Below are positions 27,472-35,983 of a stretch of DNA of 64,000 bases, in pieces. Made by a program: the position numbers and the translations under genes. The DNA is from Tahibacter amnicola (GTDB lineage: Bacteria > Pseudomonadota > Gammaproteobacteria > Xanthomonadales > Rhodanobacteraceae). Position 1 is the stretch's first letter. Every line of letters starts with the position of its first letter. The DNA is taken from assembly GCF_025398735.1 (NCBI RefSeq), contig NZ_CP104694.1, forward strand, positions 5,669,465 to 5,733,464, in the 5' to 3' direction. A model generated the notes under the pieces. The model was not told the DNA's origin, did no database searches, and saw only the letters and a program-made list of their open reading frames with translations.

Positions 27472-28029
27472 TCAGAACATGCCGGTTTCGAGCTTGGCGA
27501 CGTCCGACATCATGGCGTGATTCCACGGCGGGTCGAAGGTCAGCTCAACGTCGGCGGCCTCGATGGTGGGAATCGCCTCGATCTTCGCGCGGACATCGTC
27601 CACCAGGATGTCGCCCATGCCGCATCCCGGGGCGGTCAGCGTCATCTTCACCTGCACCTGGCGCTCGCCGCTTTCGCCACGTACCAGCACGCACTCGTAG
27701 ACCAGGCCCAGGTCGACAATATTGACCGGGATTTCCGGATCGAAGCAGGTGCGCAACTGCTGCCAGACGAGCTTCTCCACGGCTTCATCGGAGGCGCCCT
27801 CGGCGAGATCGAGCGCCTGCGGTGGCTCCTTGCCGATGGCATCGGCATCCGATCCCTTGATGCGGAACAGGTTGCCTTCGATGTAGACCGTGAAGCTGCC
27901 GCCCAGGGCCTGGGTGATATAGCCGATCTGCCCGGCGGGAAGCGTGACCGTCTGGCCCTGCGGCACCATGACGGCCTCGCAGTCGCGCTCGAGCTTGATC
28001 GGTTCGGAGGTGTGGCTGTAGCCGGCCAT
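27472..28029 (-). CDS. sufT: Fe-S cluster assembly protein SufT (MIP18/DUF59 family)
   Basis: 185 residues. The C-terminal half is a DUF59/MIP18 domain with FDPEIPVNIVDLGLVYE, the cysteine motif LTAPGCGMG and TFDPPWN. The N-terminal 80 residues (VPQGQTVTLPAGQIGYITQ) match the SufT-specific extension. The family helps mature Fe-S proteins. The ATG at 28029 matches the family start. No suf genes are adjacent here, so it is a detached copy; the downstream neighbour on the other strand is the FimX-like gene. Confidence 0.92.
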   Translation of the reverse strand: MAGYSHTSEPIKLERDCEAVMVPQGQTVTLPAGQIGYITQALGGSFTVYIEGNLFRIKGSDADAIGKEPPQALDLAEGASDEAVEKLVWQQLRTCFDPEIPVNIVDLGLVYECVLVRGESGERQVQVKMTLTAPGCGMGDILVDDVRAKIEAIPTIEAADVELTFDPPWNHAMMSDVAKLETGMF

Positions 28030-28133
28030 GGGTCGAACGGATTCCTTCGCGCAGACCGCGCGGGTGAAACGCCTATTATGCGGCAGATCCGCGTGCGGAC
28101 CCACCTCGGGTGCGTTGCGCCCGTCGTGCGGGA

Positions 28134-29603
28134 CTAGGCTGCCGCGGCAGTACCCGGGCGCCGCGCCATGCCCAGGTCGGCCAGGCATGCGCCGAAGACC
28201 CGCATCGCCGCCTCGATATCCGCCGGTGGAAGGCTCGCGTAGCCCAGCAGCAAGCCTTCACGCGGTGCACGTCCAAGGAAATAGGGGTGGATCGAATAAA
28301 GGCCAAGCCCGCGCTCGGCCGCCAGTGTGATGAGCTTTTCGCACTGGGCGCGCGAAACACCCGGCAACCAGGCCACCAGGTGCATGCCGGCGTGACTGTC
28401 GGCCACCTCGACCGCGCCGCCCGCGTACCGGCGCAGACCGGCGAGCATCGCATTGCGCCGCTGCTTGAGTGTCTTGGCCGCATCGCGCAGGTGGCGTTCA
28501 AACCCGCCGTCGCCCATGAAGCGCGCCAGCGCCGCCTGCTCGATCGCCGGGCAGCCGCGGTCGCAGAACCACTTGGCCGCGACGAAGGCCTGGCGAAGGC
28601 CCGGCGGCAGAACCATGTAGCCCAGACGCAGCGACGGAAACAGGGTCTTGGAGAAACTGCCGATGTAGATCACCCGGCCGTGCCGGTCGAGCGACTGCAT
28701 CGCCGCCAGGGGATGCGCGTCGTAGCGGAACTCGCCGTCGTAGTCATCTTCCATGATCCAGCAGCGCTGGCGCGCCGCATAGTCCAGAAGTTCCAGACGC
28801 CGCGCCAGCGACATCACTGCGCCGGCCGGAAACTGGTGCGACGGCGTCACCACCACCAGGCGCGTGCCGCGTGCCGGCAGCGCATCGGTGATCAGGCCGT
28901 CGCCATCCACGCCGGCGACCTCGACCTTGGCCCCATGCGCCTGGAATACCTGGCGCGCACCGCGGTAATGGGGATCTTCCAGCACGACGCTCTCGCCGGG
29001 CTCGATGATGACCGTGGCTGCCAGGAAGAACGCCTGCTGCGTGCCCGAGACGATCAGGACGTCTTCCGGCGCCGCCACGATGCCGCGGCGCCGGGCGAGG
29101 TAGTCGCACACCTGCGTGCGCAAGGCCAGCAAGCCCTGCGGATCCGGATAATCCAGCTCCGCGTGCGCGGAGGCCTGCGCCAGCGAGCGGCGCCAGGCGC
29201 TGGTCAGCGCCGGATTCGTCAGCGGCAGACCGTACTGCAGATTGAACCGTAGCCCCTTGTACTGGCGGCCGGGGATGATGCGGTCGAACACCTCCCGCGC
29301 GCGCTTTGCGTAGCGCGCGACTGGTGTGGCCGGCGCCACGCGCGCCACCGGACGGGTGGCGCGGGCCGCCTCGATCGAAGCCACGTAGCTGCCAGAACCT
29401 ACTTTCCCGAGCAGGAAGCCTTCCGCGTGCAGCTGCTCGTAGGCCGCCAGGACAGTATTTCTGGACAATTCCATTTCGCGCGCCAATACCCGCGTCGCCG
29501 GCAGGCGCGAACCCGCGGCTACCCGCCCGGCCAGGATGGCCGCCTTCAGCGCCCGCGTCAGCTGGGCGTAGAGCGGCCCGTTGCCATCAAGTTCCAGGTA
29601 CAC
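28134..29603 (-). CDS. MocR-type transcriptional regulator (GntR helix-turn-helix fused to aminotransferase fold)
   Basis: 489 residues. A GntR winged helix (1-75: GPLYAQLTRALKAAILAGRV, then LSRNTVLAAYEQLHAEGFL) is joined to a class I aminotransferase-like domain (about 110-480). It keeps the Asp of EDDYDGEFRY and a SKTLFPSLRLGY lysine block that should bind PLP. This is the PdxR/MocR layout, where PLP acts as effector. It starts with GTG at 29603 with AAGGGG 6 bases upstream. It is divergent from a PNPOx-fold gene, which fits control of vitamin B6-linked or flavin-binding genes. Confidence 0.93.
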   Translation of the reverse strand: MYLELDGNGPLYAQLTRALKAAILAGRVAAGSRLPATRVLAREMELSRNTVLAAYEQLHAEGFLLGKVGSGSYVASIEAARATRPVARVAPATPVARYAKRAREVFDRIIPGRQYKGLRFNLQYGLPLTNPALTSAWRRSLAQASAHAELDYPDPQGLLALRTQVCDYLARRRGIVAAPEDVLIVSGTQQAFFLAATVIIEPGESVVLEDPHYRGARQVFQAHGAKVEVAGVDGDGLITDALPARGTRLVVVTPSHQFPAGAVMSLARRLELLDYAARQRCWIMEDDYDGEFRYDAHPLAAMQSLDRHGRVIYIGSFSKTLFPSLRLGYMVLPPGLRQAFVAAKWFCDRGCPAIEQAALARFMGDGGFERHLRDAAKTLKQRRNAMLAGLRRYAGGAVEVADSHAGMHLVAWLPGVSRAQCEKLITLAAERGLGLYSIHPYFLGRAPREGLLLGYASLPPADIEAAMRVFGACLADLGMARRPGTAAAA

Positions 29604-29604
29604 G

Positions 29605-29650
29605 ATTGGCCCCTTCGCTATTACCGAATCCGGATCTATGGGGAGCCAAT
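29605..29650. promoter_or_regulatory. Candidate MocR operator in the divergent region
   Basis: ATTGGCCCC (29605-29613) and GGGGAGCCAAT (29640-29650) form an imperfect inverted repeat with half-sites 35 bases apart. One half overlaps the regulator's ribosome-binding site and the other lies 45 bases before the divergent PNPOx-fold gene, as expected for autoregulation plus divergent control. Confidence 0.4.
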
Positions 29651-29694
29651 GTCGACCCTGATACTGCCCACGTCAAGTCCCCGGGGAGACATCC

Positions 29695-30354
29695 ATGCGC
29701 GAATACGCCAGGCACGAAGTACGGCGCAGCCGTGAGCGCGCCCGTTACGACGTTGAAACCGTCCACGCGATCCTCGATGCGGGCTTCCTGGCCCACGTCG
29801 GATTCGTCGTCGATGGCCAGCCCTTCGTCATTCCCATGCTCTACGTCCGCGACGGCGACGACATCCTCCTGCACGGATCGATCGCCAGCCGGCTGATGAA
29901 CCAGCTGGGTGAAGGCGTTCCCGTCTCGATCAGTGTCAGTCACATCGACGGCCTGGTGCTGGCGCGATCGCACTTCCACCATTCGGTGAACTATCGCTCC
30001 GTGGTGTGCTTCGGCACGGCGCGACGCATCGACGACGGCGAGGCCAAGGCAACGGCGCTGGCCGGATTCGTCGATGCCATCCTGCCGGGACGCGCGGCCG
30101 AGTCACGGCCGTCCGACCGCAATGAGCTGGCCGCAACAGCCGTACTGCGCGTGGTGGTAGAGAACGCCAGCGCCAAGATCCGCAGCGGCGGACCGAAGGA
30201 CGATCCCGCTGACCGCGCCCTGCCCGTCTGGGCCGGCGTCGTTCCGACCCAACTGCGCTACGGCGAACCGGAGAACGGCGAGGACGTAGCCGGGCAGGCG
30301 CCGCCCTCGGTGCGCCGCCTGCTGCAACGCCAGAATGAGGTCATCACGGCATGA
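29695..30354 (+). CDS. PNPOx-fold flavoprotein (pyridoxamine 5'-phosphate oxidase family, NimA-like)
   Basis: 219 residues with a split-barrel FMN-binding fold: ARYDVETVHAILDAGFLAHVG, QPFVIPMLYVRDGDDILLHG and ARSHFHHSVNYRSVVCFG. It resembles the nitroimidazole-resistance/PNPOx-like group more than true PdxH, which has a different C-terminal PLP motif. The ATG at 29695 has GGGGAGA upstream. Its stop overlaps the following GNAT gene by 4 bases. It is divergent from a MocR regulator that probably controls it. Confidence 0.85.
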   Translation: MREYARHEVRRSRERARYDVETVHAILDAGFLAHVGFVVDGQPFVIPMLYVRDGDDILLHGSIASRLMNQLGEGVPVSISVSHIDGLVLARSHFHHSVNYRSVVCFGTARRIDDGEAKATALAGFVDAILPGRAAESRPSDRNELAATAVLRVVVENASAKIRSGGPKDDPADRALPVWAGVVPTQLRYGEPENGEDVAGQAPPSVRRLLQRQNEVITA

Positions 30355-30752
30355 TCACCTACCGTACCGACTGCGTTCCGGACATCGCCACCGCCCGGGC
30401 GCTCTATCGTTCCTGCTCCCTCGGTGCGCGTCGTCCCATCGACGACGATGCGCGCTTCGGCGCCATGCTCGCCAACGCGAACCTCACCGTGACAGCCTGG
30501 GACGGTGATCAGCTGGTGGGTATTTCGCGCTCCATGACCGACTACGGCTTCACCACCTACCTGGCAGACCTCGCCGTCAGCCAGACGTACCAGCGACTGG
30601 GCATCGGCAAGGAGCTGATCCGCCTGACCCAGGCCGCGGCGCCCGAAGCCAAGATCGTGCTGCTCGCCGCGCCCGCCGCGGTCGACTATTACCCACATAT
30701 CGGATTCGACCACCACGCTTCCGCGTGGCTGCTGAGCGGCCCATTGCGCTGA
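30351..30752 (+). CDS. GNAT-family N-acetyltransferase
   Basis: 133 residues. Acetyl-CoA binding motif A appears as YLADLAVSQTYQRLGIGKELI, and a late YYPHIGF matches the GNAT C-terminal strand. The substrate is unknown. It overlaps the PNPOx-fold gene by ATGA, so the two are one operon. They are probably regulated together by the MocR protein upstream. Confidence 0.9.
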   Translation: MITYRTDCVPDIATARALYRSCSLGARRPIDDDARFGAMLANANLTVTAWDGDQLVGISRSMTDYGFTTYLADLAVSQTYQRLGIGKELIRLTQAAAPEAKIVLLAAPAAVDYYPHIGFDHHASAWLLSGPLR

Positions 30753-30844
30753 TCCACCGCCGCCCTGCCGGGCATCGGGGGGCACGTGATCCCGGCCCCC
30801 CCCGCGGCTATTATCGCCGGCTCCCCACGCAACCCCGGTGCGTC

Positions 30845-31321
30845 ATGCAATCCGCCGTTTCCACCCACGCGCCGGTGAATCCGCCGCCGCGCCCAGAGGG
30901 CTTCGTGTCCCGCCTGATGACGGCCCTGACGGCAGTCATGACAGCCCTGGCGGCAGGCGCCGCCTGGTCGGCCGCCGCCCTGTGGACAGGGCGTGAGCTG
31001 GGATTTGTCGCCGTCCTCGTGGGCCTGCTGGTCGGCGGGTTGTTGCGGAGCACCGGGCTGGGCCATCGCCTGGTGACGGCGCTGTTCGCCGTGGTGCTGA
31101 CGCTTGCGGCCTCGCTCTACGCCTGCGCCCTGCTGGCCACGGCCAGCGTCGCCATGGTGCTGGGTCTACCGCTGCAGACCACGATGTCCAACATCGGGCT
31201 GGAAATGGCCCTGGCGGTCGCCTGGGTGCGGCTGGACTGGCTGGACGGCCTCTTTATTACGGCCGGCTGCGTGATGGCAGCCCTACTGGTCGCCAGGCGC
31301 GGGAAGCAGTCCGCGCAGTAA
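30845..31321 (+). CDS. Four-span membrane protein, function unknown
   Basis: 158 residues with four hydrophobic segments (about 27-45, 54-71, 79-105 and 133-150) and a proline-rich N-terminus. I recognise no family. The ATG at 30845 is chosen over the in-frame codon at 30725, which lies within the GNAT gene. A TATTAT about 30 bases upstream could be a -10 box. It ends at a bidirectional hairpin against pntB. Confidence 0.6.
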   Translation: MQSAVSTHAPVNPPPRPEGFVSRLMTALTAVMTALAAGAAWSAAALWTGRELGFVAVLVGLLVGGLLRSTGLGHRLVTALFAVVLTLAASLYACALLATASVAMVLGLPLQTTMSNIGLEMALAVAWVRLDWLDGLFITAGCVMAALLVARRGKQSAQ

Positions 31322-31349
31322 TCGCAACAACACCTAAGGAATCCACTGC

Positions 31350-31378
31350 GACGCGGCAGGCGCCTTGGCCGCCGCGTC
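31350..31378. terminator. Bidirectional hairpin between membrane protein gene and pntB
   Basis: GACGCGGC (31350-31357) pairs perfectly with GCCGCGTC (31371-31378) between two converging genes. No T-tract is present. Confidence 0.45.
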
Positions 31379-31398
31379 CGTCATGCCTCAGGGGCCGA

Positions 31399-32805
31399 TC
31401 AGTGCCCGCCGCTGGCGTCGATCGCCTTCAACTCGGCAATCAGTCGATTGGCCGCTTCCTGGCCATCGGCATAGAGCATCTTGCAGTTGTCCTGGTAGAA
31501 CAGCGCGTTTTCGATGCCGGCGAAGCCGGTGCCCTTGCCGCGCTTGATCACGATGACCTGGCGCGCGTTGACGACATCCAGGATGGGCATGCCGTAGATC
31601 GGCGAGGACTTGTCGGTCTTGGCCACCGGATTCACCACGTCGTTCGCGCCAATCACGATGGCGACGTCGCAGGTGGAGAATTCCGGGTTGATGTCGTCCA
31701 TGTCGGCGATCAGGTCGTAGGGCACGCCGGCTTCCGCCAGCAGCACATTCATGTGGCCGGGCATGCGGCCAGCCACCGGATGAATCGCGAACTTCACCGT
31801 CTTGTCGCGCTTGATCAGTTGCTGCGACAGTTCCCAGATCTTGTGCTGCGCCTGGGCCACGGCCATGCCGTAGCCCGGCACGATGATGACCTTCTCGGCC
31901 AGATACAGCAGGGACGCAGCGTCGCTGGCCTCGATCGGCTTCTGCGAGCCGGCGATCTCCTGGCCACCGCCACCGCCGCCGAAGTTCGAGAAGAGCACAT
32001 TCGAGATGGGCCGGTTCATGGCCTTGGCCATGAGCTGGGTCAACAGCGTGCCGGCGGCGCCCACCACCGTGCCGGCGATGATCAGCGCCTCGTTCTGCAT
32101 CACGAAGCCTTCGAAACCGACGGCCAGGCCCGTCAGCGCGTTGAACAGTGAGATCACCACCGGCATGTCCGCGCCGCCGATCGGGAGGGTCATCAGCACG
32201 CCGAAAATCAGCGCGAGGGCGAAGAAGGCAATGATGATCGTGGTATCGAGCTTCCAGAACACCAGGGCCAGGCCTGCCGCGACCGAGGCGGCAAAGACGA
32301 GGAAGTTGAAGACCTGCTGTCCGCCGAAGGTGAAGCGCTTGTCCATCCGGCCGTCGAGCTTGGCCCAGGCGATGATGGAACCCGTCATTGAGATGGCGCC
32401 GATCAGCGCGCCGATGACGGCCAGCGTCAGCGTCGGGATCGAAGGCGCGGTGCCGGCATCGACAAACTTGAGCAACTCGCCGGCGCCGATGGCCGCGGCA
32501 GAACCGCCGCCCATGCCGTTGAAGAGCGCCACCATCTGCGGCATGTCGGTCATGGCGACCTTCTTGCCCCAGATCCAGGTCGGTGCCACGCCCAGCGCGA
32601 TGGCCAGCACGATCAGCCCCAGGTTGTGCGTGCCCGTCAGGGCGAACGTCGCGAGCGTCGCGACCACCATGCCGATGCCGGCCTGCACGATGCCCTTGCG
32701 CGCCGTGACGGGTGAGGCCATGCGCTTGATGCCGAGAATGAACAGCACGGCGGCGAGGAAATAGCTGGCTTTGGCGACATAGCTGAGCAGGGTCGTGGTA
32801 TCCAT
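31399..32805 (-). CDS. pntB: NAD(P) transhydrogenase subunit beta
   Basis: 468 residues. The N-terminal 270 residues form about nine membrane helices of the proton channel. The C-terminal 180 residues are the NADP(H)-binding domain III, with VPGYGMAVAQAQHKIWELS, HPVAGRMPGHMNVLLAEAGV and the NDVVNP/VIKRG lid motifs. The enzyme couples hydride transfer between NADH and NADP+ to proton entry in the inner membrane. Third gene of the pntA1-pntA2-pntB operon. The distinctive run GGGGGGQEIAGSQ at the linker between membrane and soluble parts is glycine-rich. Confidence 0.96.
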   Translation of the reverse strand: MDTTTLLSYVAKASYFLAAVLFILGIKRMASPVTARKGIVQAGIGMVVATLATFALTGTHNLGLIVLAIALGVAPTWIWGKKVAMTDMPQMVALFNGMGGGSAAAIGAGELLKFVDAGTAPSIPTLTLAVIGALIGAISMTGSIIAWAKLDGRMDKRFTFGGQQVFNFLVFAASVAAGLALVFWKLDTTIIIAFFALALIFGVLMTLPIGGADMPVVISLFNALTGLAVGFEGFVMQNEALIIAGTVVGAAGTLLTQLMAKAMNRPISNVLFSNFGGGGGGQEIAGSQKPIEASDAASLLYLAEKVIIVPGYGMAVAQAQHKIWELSQQLIKRDKTVKFAIHPVAGRMPGHMNVLLAEAGVPYDLIADMDDINPEFSTCDVAIVIGANDVVNPVAKTDKSSPIYGMPILDVVNARQVIVIKRGKGTGFAGIENALFYQDNCKMLYADGQEAANRLIAELKAIDASGGH

Positions 32806-32901
32806 CGACGGTTCCCTTCCACAATCGGATCAATCAGGTGGACATGGCATTCGCCGTCCACAACGTGGTCTTGCGTTTTTTCGCAGCGGCCGCGACGCCC
32901 G

Positions 32902-33192
32902 CTAGCCCTGCTTCTTGCTGGACTTGAACATCTCCAGCATGCGTTCGGTCACCACGTAACCGCCGGCGGCGTTGCCGGCACCCAGCATCACGCCGAGGAA
33001 GCCAATCGTCTTGCCCAGGGTGGTGTCGGCATGTGCCAGCGCCACCATGGCGCCCACGAGCACGATGCCGTGCACGAAGTTCGATCCGGACATCAGCGGC
33101 GTGTGCAGGATCACCGGTACGCGGCTGATGATTTCGTGGCCGGTGAATGCGGCCAGCATGAAGATGTAGAGAGCCAGAAAGCCGTCGATCAT
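32902..33192 (-). CDS. pntA2: NAD(P) transhydrogenase subunit alpha, part 2 (membrane domain)
   Basis: 96 residues with three membrane segments (ALYIFMLAAFTGHEIISRVP, HGIVLVGAMVALAHA and IGFLGVMLGAGNAAGGYVV). It matches the membrane part that is fused to PntA in E. coli but is separate here, as in many alpha- and gammaproteobacteria. It sits 43 bases after pntA1 and 96 bases before pntB on the same transcript. Confidence 0.93.
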   Translation of the reverse strand: MIDGFLALYIFMLAAFTGHEIISRVPVILHTPLMSGSNFVHGIVLVGAMVALAHADTTLGKTIGFLGVMLGAGNAAGGYVVTERMLEMFKSSKKQG

Positions 33193-33235
33193 GTCGGTTC
33201 CCCGTTGAGCGGTTCCACGATGGGTTCAGCAGGTT

Positions 33236-34369
33236 TTATTGCGCCGACTCGACGAGCTGGCGGGTGGGTTCGTGGCGGATCTCACCGGCGTGGGTGAGGC
33301 AGGTCTTGGCGATGAGTTCGTCATCCCAGTCCAGTGTGATGGCACCGTCCTTGAGGCTTAGCTCAAGAAAGTTGTACAAGTTGCGCGAGTACATCTCGCT
33401 GGCATGGATCGGTGCGCTGGCCGCGAGGTTCACCGGGCCGATCAGGCTGACGCCGTTGTCCGTCACGACTGTCTTGCCGGCTTCCGTGCCCTCGACATTG
33501 CCGCCCGTCTCTGCCGCGATGTCGACGATGACGGCACCGAGCTTCATGCCGGACACCATCGCCCCGGTGATGATGCGCGGCGCCTTGCGTCCTGGCACCG
33601 CTGCGGTGGTGACCACCACGTCGATGCCCTTGAGGTGCTCGGCCAGCGCGCGCTGCTGCTGTTCGCGCTCCTCGGCGGTCAGCTCGCGTGCGTAGCCACC
33701 GGAACCGGCGGCGCTGACGCCAAGATCGAGGAATTTTGCCCCCAGCGATTCGATCTGTTCCTTGGTTTCCGGTCGCACATCGAAGCCTTCCACCTGGGCG
33801 CCCAGGCGCCGCGCCGTGGCAATGGCCTGCAATCCCGCGACACCGGCGCCGACCACGAGTACCTTTGACGGGCGGATCGTGCCGGCCGCGGTAGTGAGCA
33901 TCGGAAAAAATTTCGGCGAGGCTTCGGCGGCGATGAGAACGGCCTTGTAGCCCGCCACCGCGGCCTGCGAGGACAGCACGTCCATGGCCTGGGCGCGCGT
34001 CGTGCGCGGCAGCAGTTCCATGGCAAACGCCGTGATCTTGCGCTCGCGCAGCAGTCGCGTGCGTTCCGGATCCAGGTGCGGCTGCAGGTAGCCTACGACA
34101 ATGCTGCCTTCGCGCAAATTGCGGATTTCTTCCAGGCTGGGCGGCTGCACCTTGAGCAGCACGTCGGAGCGCTCCAGCGTAGCACCGGCGCCACTGACGA
34201 TCTCGGCGTCCCGATACTGGACGTCGCCGAACCCCGCGGAGGTGCCCGCGCCCTGTTCGACCAGGATGCTGGCGCCCCTTCCCTTGAGTTTCTTCGCCAC
34301 TTCCGGCGTCAGCGCCACGCGCCGTTCGTTGGGACTCGTTTCGCGCAAGACCGCAATGGTGACCGCCAT
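33236..34369 (-). CDS. pntA1: NAD(P) transhydrogenase subunit alpha, part 1 (NAD-binding domain)
   Basis: 377 residues forming the soluble NAD(H)-binding domain I: ERRVALTPEVAKKLKGRG, the Rossmann motif VLVVGAGVAGLQAIATARRLGA, and the RQD-loop-like and mobile-loop regions. It is related to alanine dehydrogenase. It lacks the membrane segments, which are encoded by pntA2. The ATG at 34369 has AGGAG 9 bases upstream; the in-frame extension to 34453 is rejected. It is the first gene of the operon and has a clear promoter candidate upstream. Confidence 0.95.
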   Translation of the reverse strand: MAVTIAVLRETSPNERRVALTPEVAKKLKGRGASILVEQGAGTSAGFGDVQYRDAEIVSGAGATLERSDVLLKVQPPSLEEIRNLREGSIVVGYLQPHLDPERTRLLRERKITAFAMELLPRTTRAQAMDVLSSQAAVAGYKAVLIAAEASPKFFPMLTTAAGTIRPSKVLVVGAGVAGLQAIATARRLGAQVEGFDVRPETKEQIESLGAKFLDLGVSAAGSGGYARELTAEEREQQQRALAEHLKGIDVVVTTAAVPGRKAPRIITGAMVSGMKLGAVIVDIAAETGGNVEGTEAGKTVVTDNGVSLIGPVNLAASAPIHASEMYSRNLYNFLELSLKDGAITLDWDDELIAKTCLTHAGEIRHEPTRQLVESAQ

Positions 34370-34401
34370 GTGCCCACTCCTTGAGTACCCGAACCTTTCG
34401 C

Positions 34402-34430
34402 ATCGTAGCCGATGCCCGCGACGCTGGTAA
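34402..34430 (-). promoter_or_regulatory. Candidate promoter of the pnt operon
   Basis: On the minus strand TTACCA (34430-34425) and TACGAT (34407-34402) are 17 bases apart, each matching four of six consensus positions. The -10 box ends 32 bases upstream of the pntA1 ATG. It lies in the 88-base divergent gap shared with the nitroreductase gene. Confidence 0.45.
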
Positions 34431-34457
34431 GCATCCCCGCTACACTGCGGCATTCAT

Positions 34458-35048
34458 ATGGCGAATCTCCCTATGCGCGCACTGCAATCTCTCAACGAAC
34501 GCCGCTCAGTACCCTCGCGTCTCCTGGGTGAGCCCGGCCCTTCCGCGGCCGAACTGGAGTCCCTGATCGCCAGCGCGATCCGCGTTCCCGACCACGGCAA
34601 ACTCACGCCGTGGCGGCTCATCCTGATCCGCGGCGACCAGCGCCGGCGCCTGGGCGAGTTGCTGGTGGCCACACAGCTGCGGCGCAACCCCGAGACCCCG
34701 CCCGCCGTTCTCGACAAGGACCGCCAGCGTTTCAACTTTGCGCCGTTGATCATCGCCGTCGTTGCGCGCGTGGAAGAGAACCATCCGAAGATTCCCGCGC
34801 AGGAACAGCTGCTGTCGGCCGGCTGCGTGGCCTACAACCTCCTGCTTGGCGCGCAGGCGCTCGGCTACGGCGCGCAGTGGCTGACCGGCTGGGCCGCCTA
34901 CGATGCGGATATCGCAGCGGCGTTCGCGCTGGCTCCTGGCGAGCGGATTATTTCCTTTATCCACATCGGAACCGCGTCGGAAACCGCGCCAGAACGACTG
35001 CGGCCGGCAGTCGCCGACGTCACCAGCGAGTGGACGGCACCGGAATGA
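34458..35048 (+). CDS. Nitroreductase-family protein (YdjA-like)
   Basis: 196 residues of the FMN-dependent nitroreductase fold: ERRSVPSRLL near the start, SAIRVPDHGKLTPWRLILIRG and LGAQALGYGAQWLTGWAAY. The short length matches the YdjA subgroup. The substrate is unknown. ATG 34458 is used; ATG 34473 (MRALQ) is a possible internal start. Its stop overlaps the exonuclease gene by 4 bases. Confidence 0.9.
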   Translation: MANLPMRALQSLNERRSVPSRLLGEPGPSAAELESLIASAIRVPDHGKLTPWRLILIRGDQRRRLGELLVATQLRRNPETPPAVLDKDRQRFNFAPLIIAVVARVEENHPKIPAQEQLLSAGCVAYNLLLGAQALGYGAQWLTGWAAYDADIAAAFALAPGERIISFIHIGTASETAPERLRPAVADVTSEWTAPE

Positions 35049-35932
35049 GCCAGCAGACCATTCACCTGGTCGATGCCAGTCTCTACGTCTTCCGCGCCTG
35101 GCATTCGGTACCACCGCAGTTCTTCGACCAGGACGGACGCCCGGTCAACGCGGTCTACGGATTTACCCGTTTCCTGCTGGATTTCCTCGACCATACGCGG
35201 CCCACGCATTGCGCGGTGGCCTTTGACGAGTCGCTCACCAGCTCATTCCGCAACGCCATATACCCCGAGTACAAGGCCCACCGGGAACTGCCGCCGGACG
35301 AACTGCGTTTCCAGTTCGGCTACTGCAAGGAAGTCGCTGCAACGCTGGGGCTGGTGGTACTGACCGACGTCAGCTTCGAGGCCGATGACCTGATCGGCAG
35401 CGTCGTGCACGCGCTGCGACCGCAGGCCTTCCGCTCGGTGATCGTGTCGGCGGACAAGGACTTCGGCCAGCTCGTCGGCGAGCATGACGAAATTTGGGAT
35501 TTCGGGAAAAACCAACGATGGGACGCGCGCGGCGTGAAAGACCGCATGGGAGTACACCCGCATCAGGTGGCTGACTATCTCGCGCTTACCGGCGATGCCG
35601 TCGACAATATTCCAGGCGTATCGGGTATCGGACCAAAGACAGCTGCAACCCTGCTGTCGCATTTCGGCTCGCTCGACGCGATCTTCACGCGCATCGAGGA
35701 AATCCCGTTCCTGCGCTTTCGTGGCGCGGCCGCCGCGTACGCCAAGCTCAAGGCCGATGTGGCAAAGGCGCGCCTGTCGCGACAACTGACGGAGATCGCC
35801 TGCAACGCGCCGGTACCCACCGACGCGACCCGGCTGGTGCGCCAGGCGCCCGACCTGGCCGGCGCCGAATCCCTGTTCGAGCGCTTGCGCTTTGGTCCGC
35901 TCACGCGTTCGCGCGTGCGATCGCTCGCGTAG
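35045..35932 (+). CDS. Stand-alone 5'-3' exonuclease (FEN/PolA N-terminal-like)
   Basis: 295 residues matching the 5' nuclease domain of DNA polymerase I and exonuclease IX (Xni). Metal-binding acidic residues appear in HLVDASLYVFRAWH, AVAFDES, EADDLIGS and SADKDFGQLV. A helix-hairpin-helix DNA-binding block follows (LTGDAVDNIPGVSGIGPKTAATLL). There is no polymerase domain. It overlaps the nitroreductase by ATGA. It could process flap or RNA-primed DNA; the activity of such short homologues varies. Confidence 0.9.
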   Translation: MSQQTIHLVDASLYVFRAWHSVPPQFFDQDGRPVNAVYGFTRFLLDFLDHTRPTHCAVAFDESLTSSFRNAIYPEYKAHRELPPDELRFQFGYCKEVAATLGLVVLTDVSFEADDLIGSVVHALRPQAFRSVIVSADKDFGQLVGEHDEIWDFGKNQRWDARGVKDRMGVHPHQVADYLALTGDAVDNIPGVSGIGPKTAATLLSHFGSLDAIFTRIEEIPFLRFRGAAAAYAKLKADVAKARLSRQLTEIACNAPVPTDATRLVRQAPDLAGAESLFERLRFGPLTRSRVRSLA

Positions 35933-35938
35933 CGCCCC

Positions 35939-35972
35939 AAACGACAAGGCGGGCACAGGGCCCGCCTCGTTG
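35939..35972. terminator. Bidirectional terminator between the exonuclease and the propeller gene
   Basis: AGGCGGGC (35947-35954) pairs with GCCCGCCT (35960-35967) around a 5-base loop, extended by AACGA and TCGTT on the flanks. It lies in the 51-base gap between converging genes. Confidence 0.65.
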
Positions 35973-35983
35973 CACCGGAGAAT

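Noticed and set aside
31388..32833. 481-codon frame antisense-like to the frame of pntB
   Set aside because: It is a frame-shifted shadow of pntB, with His/Arg/Gly-rich nonsense sequence.
34610..35044. N-terminal extension of the 5' nuclease into the nitroreductase gene
   Set aside because: The extension reads as low-complexity Arg/Ala protein; the ATG at 35045 fits the family.
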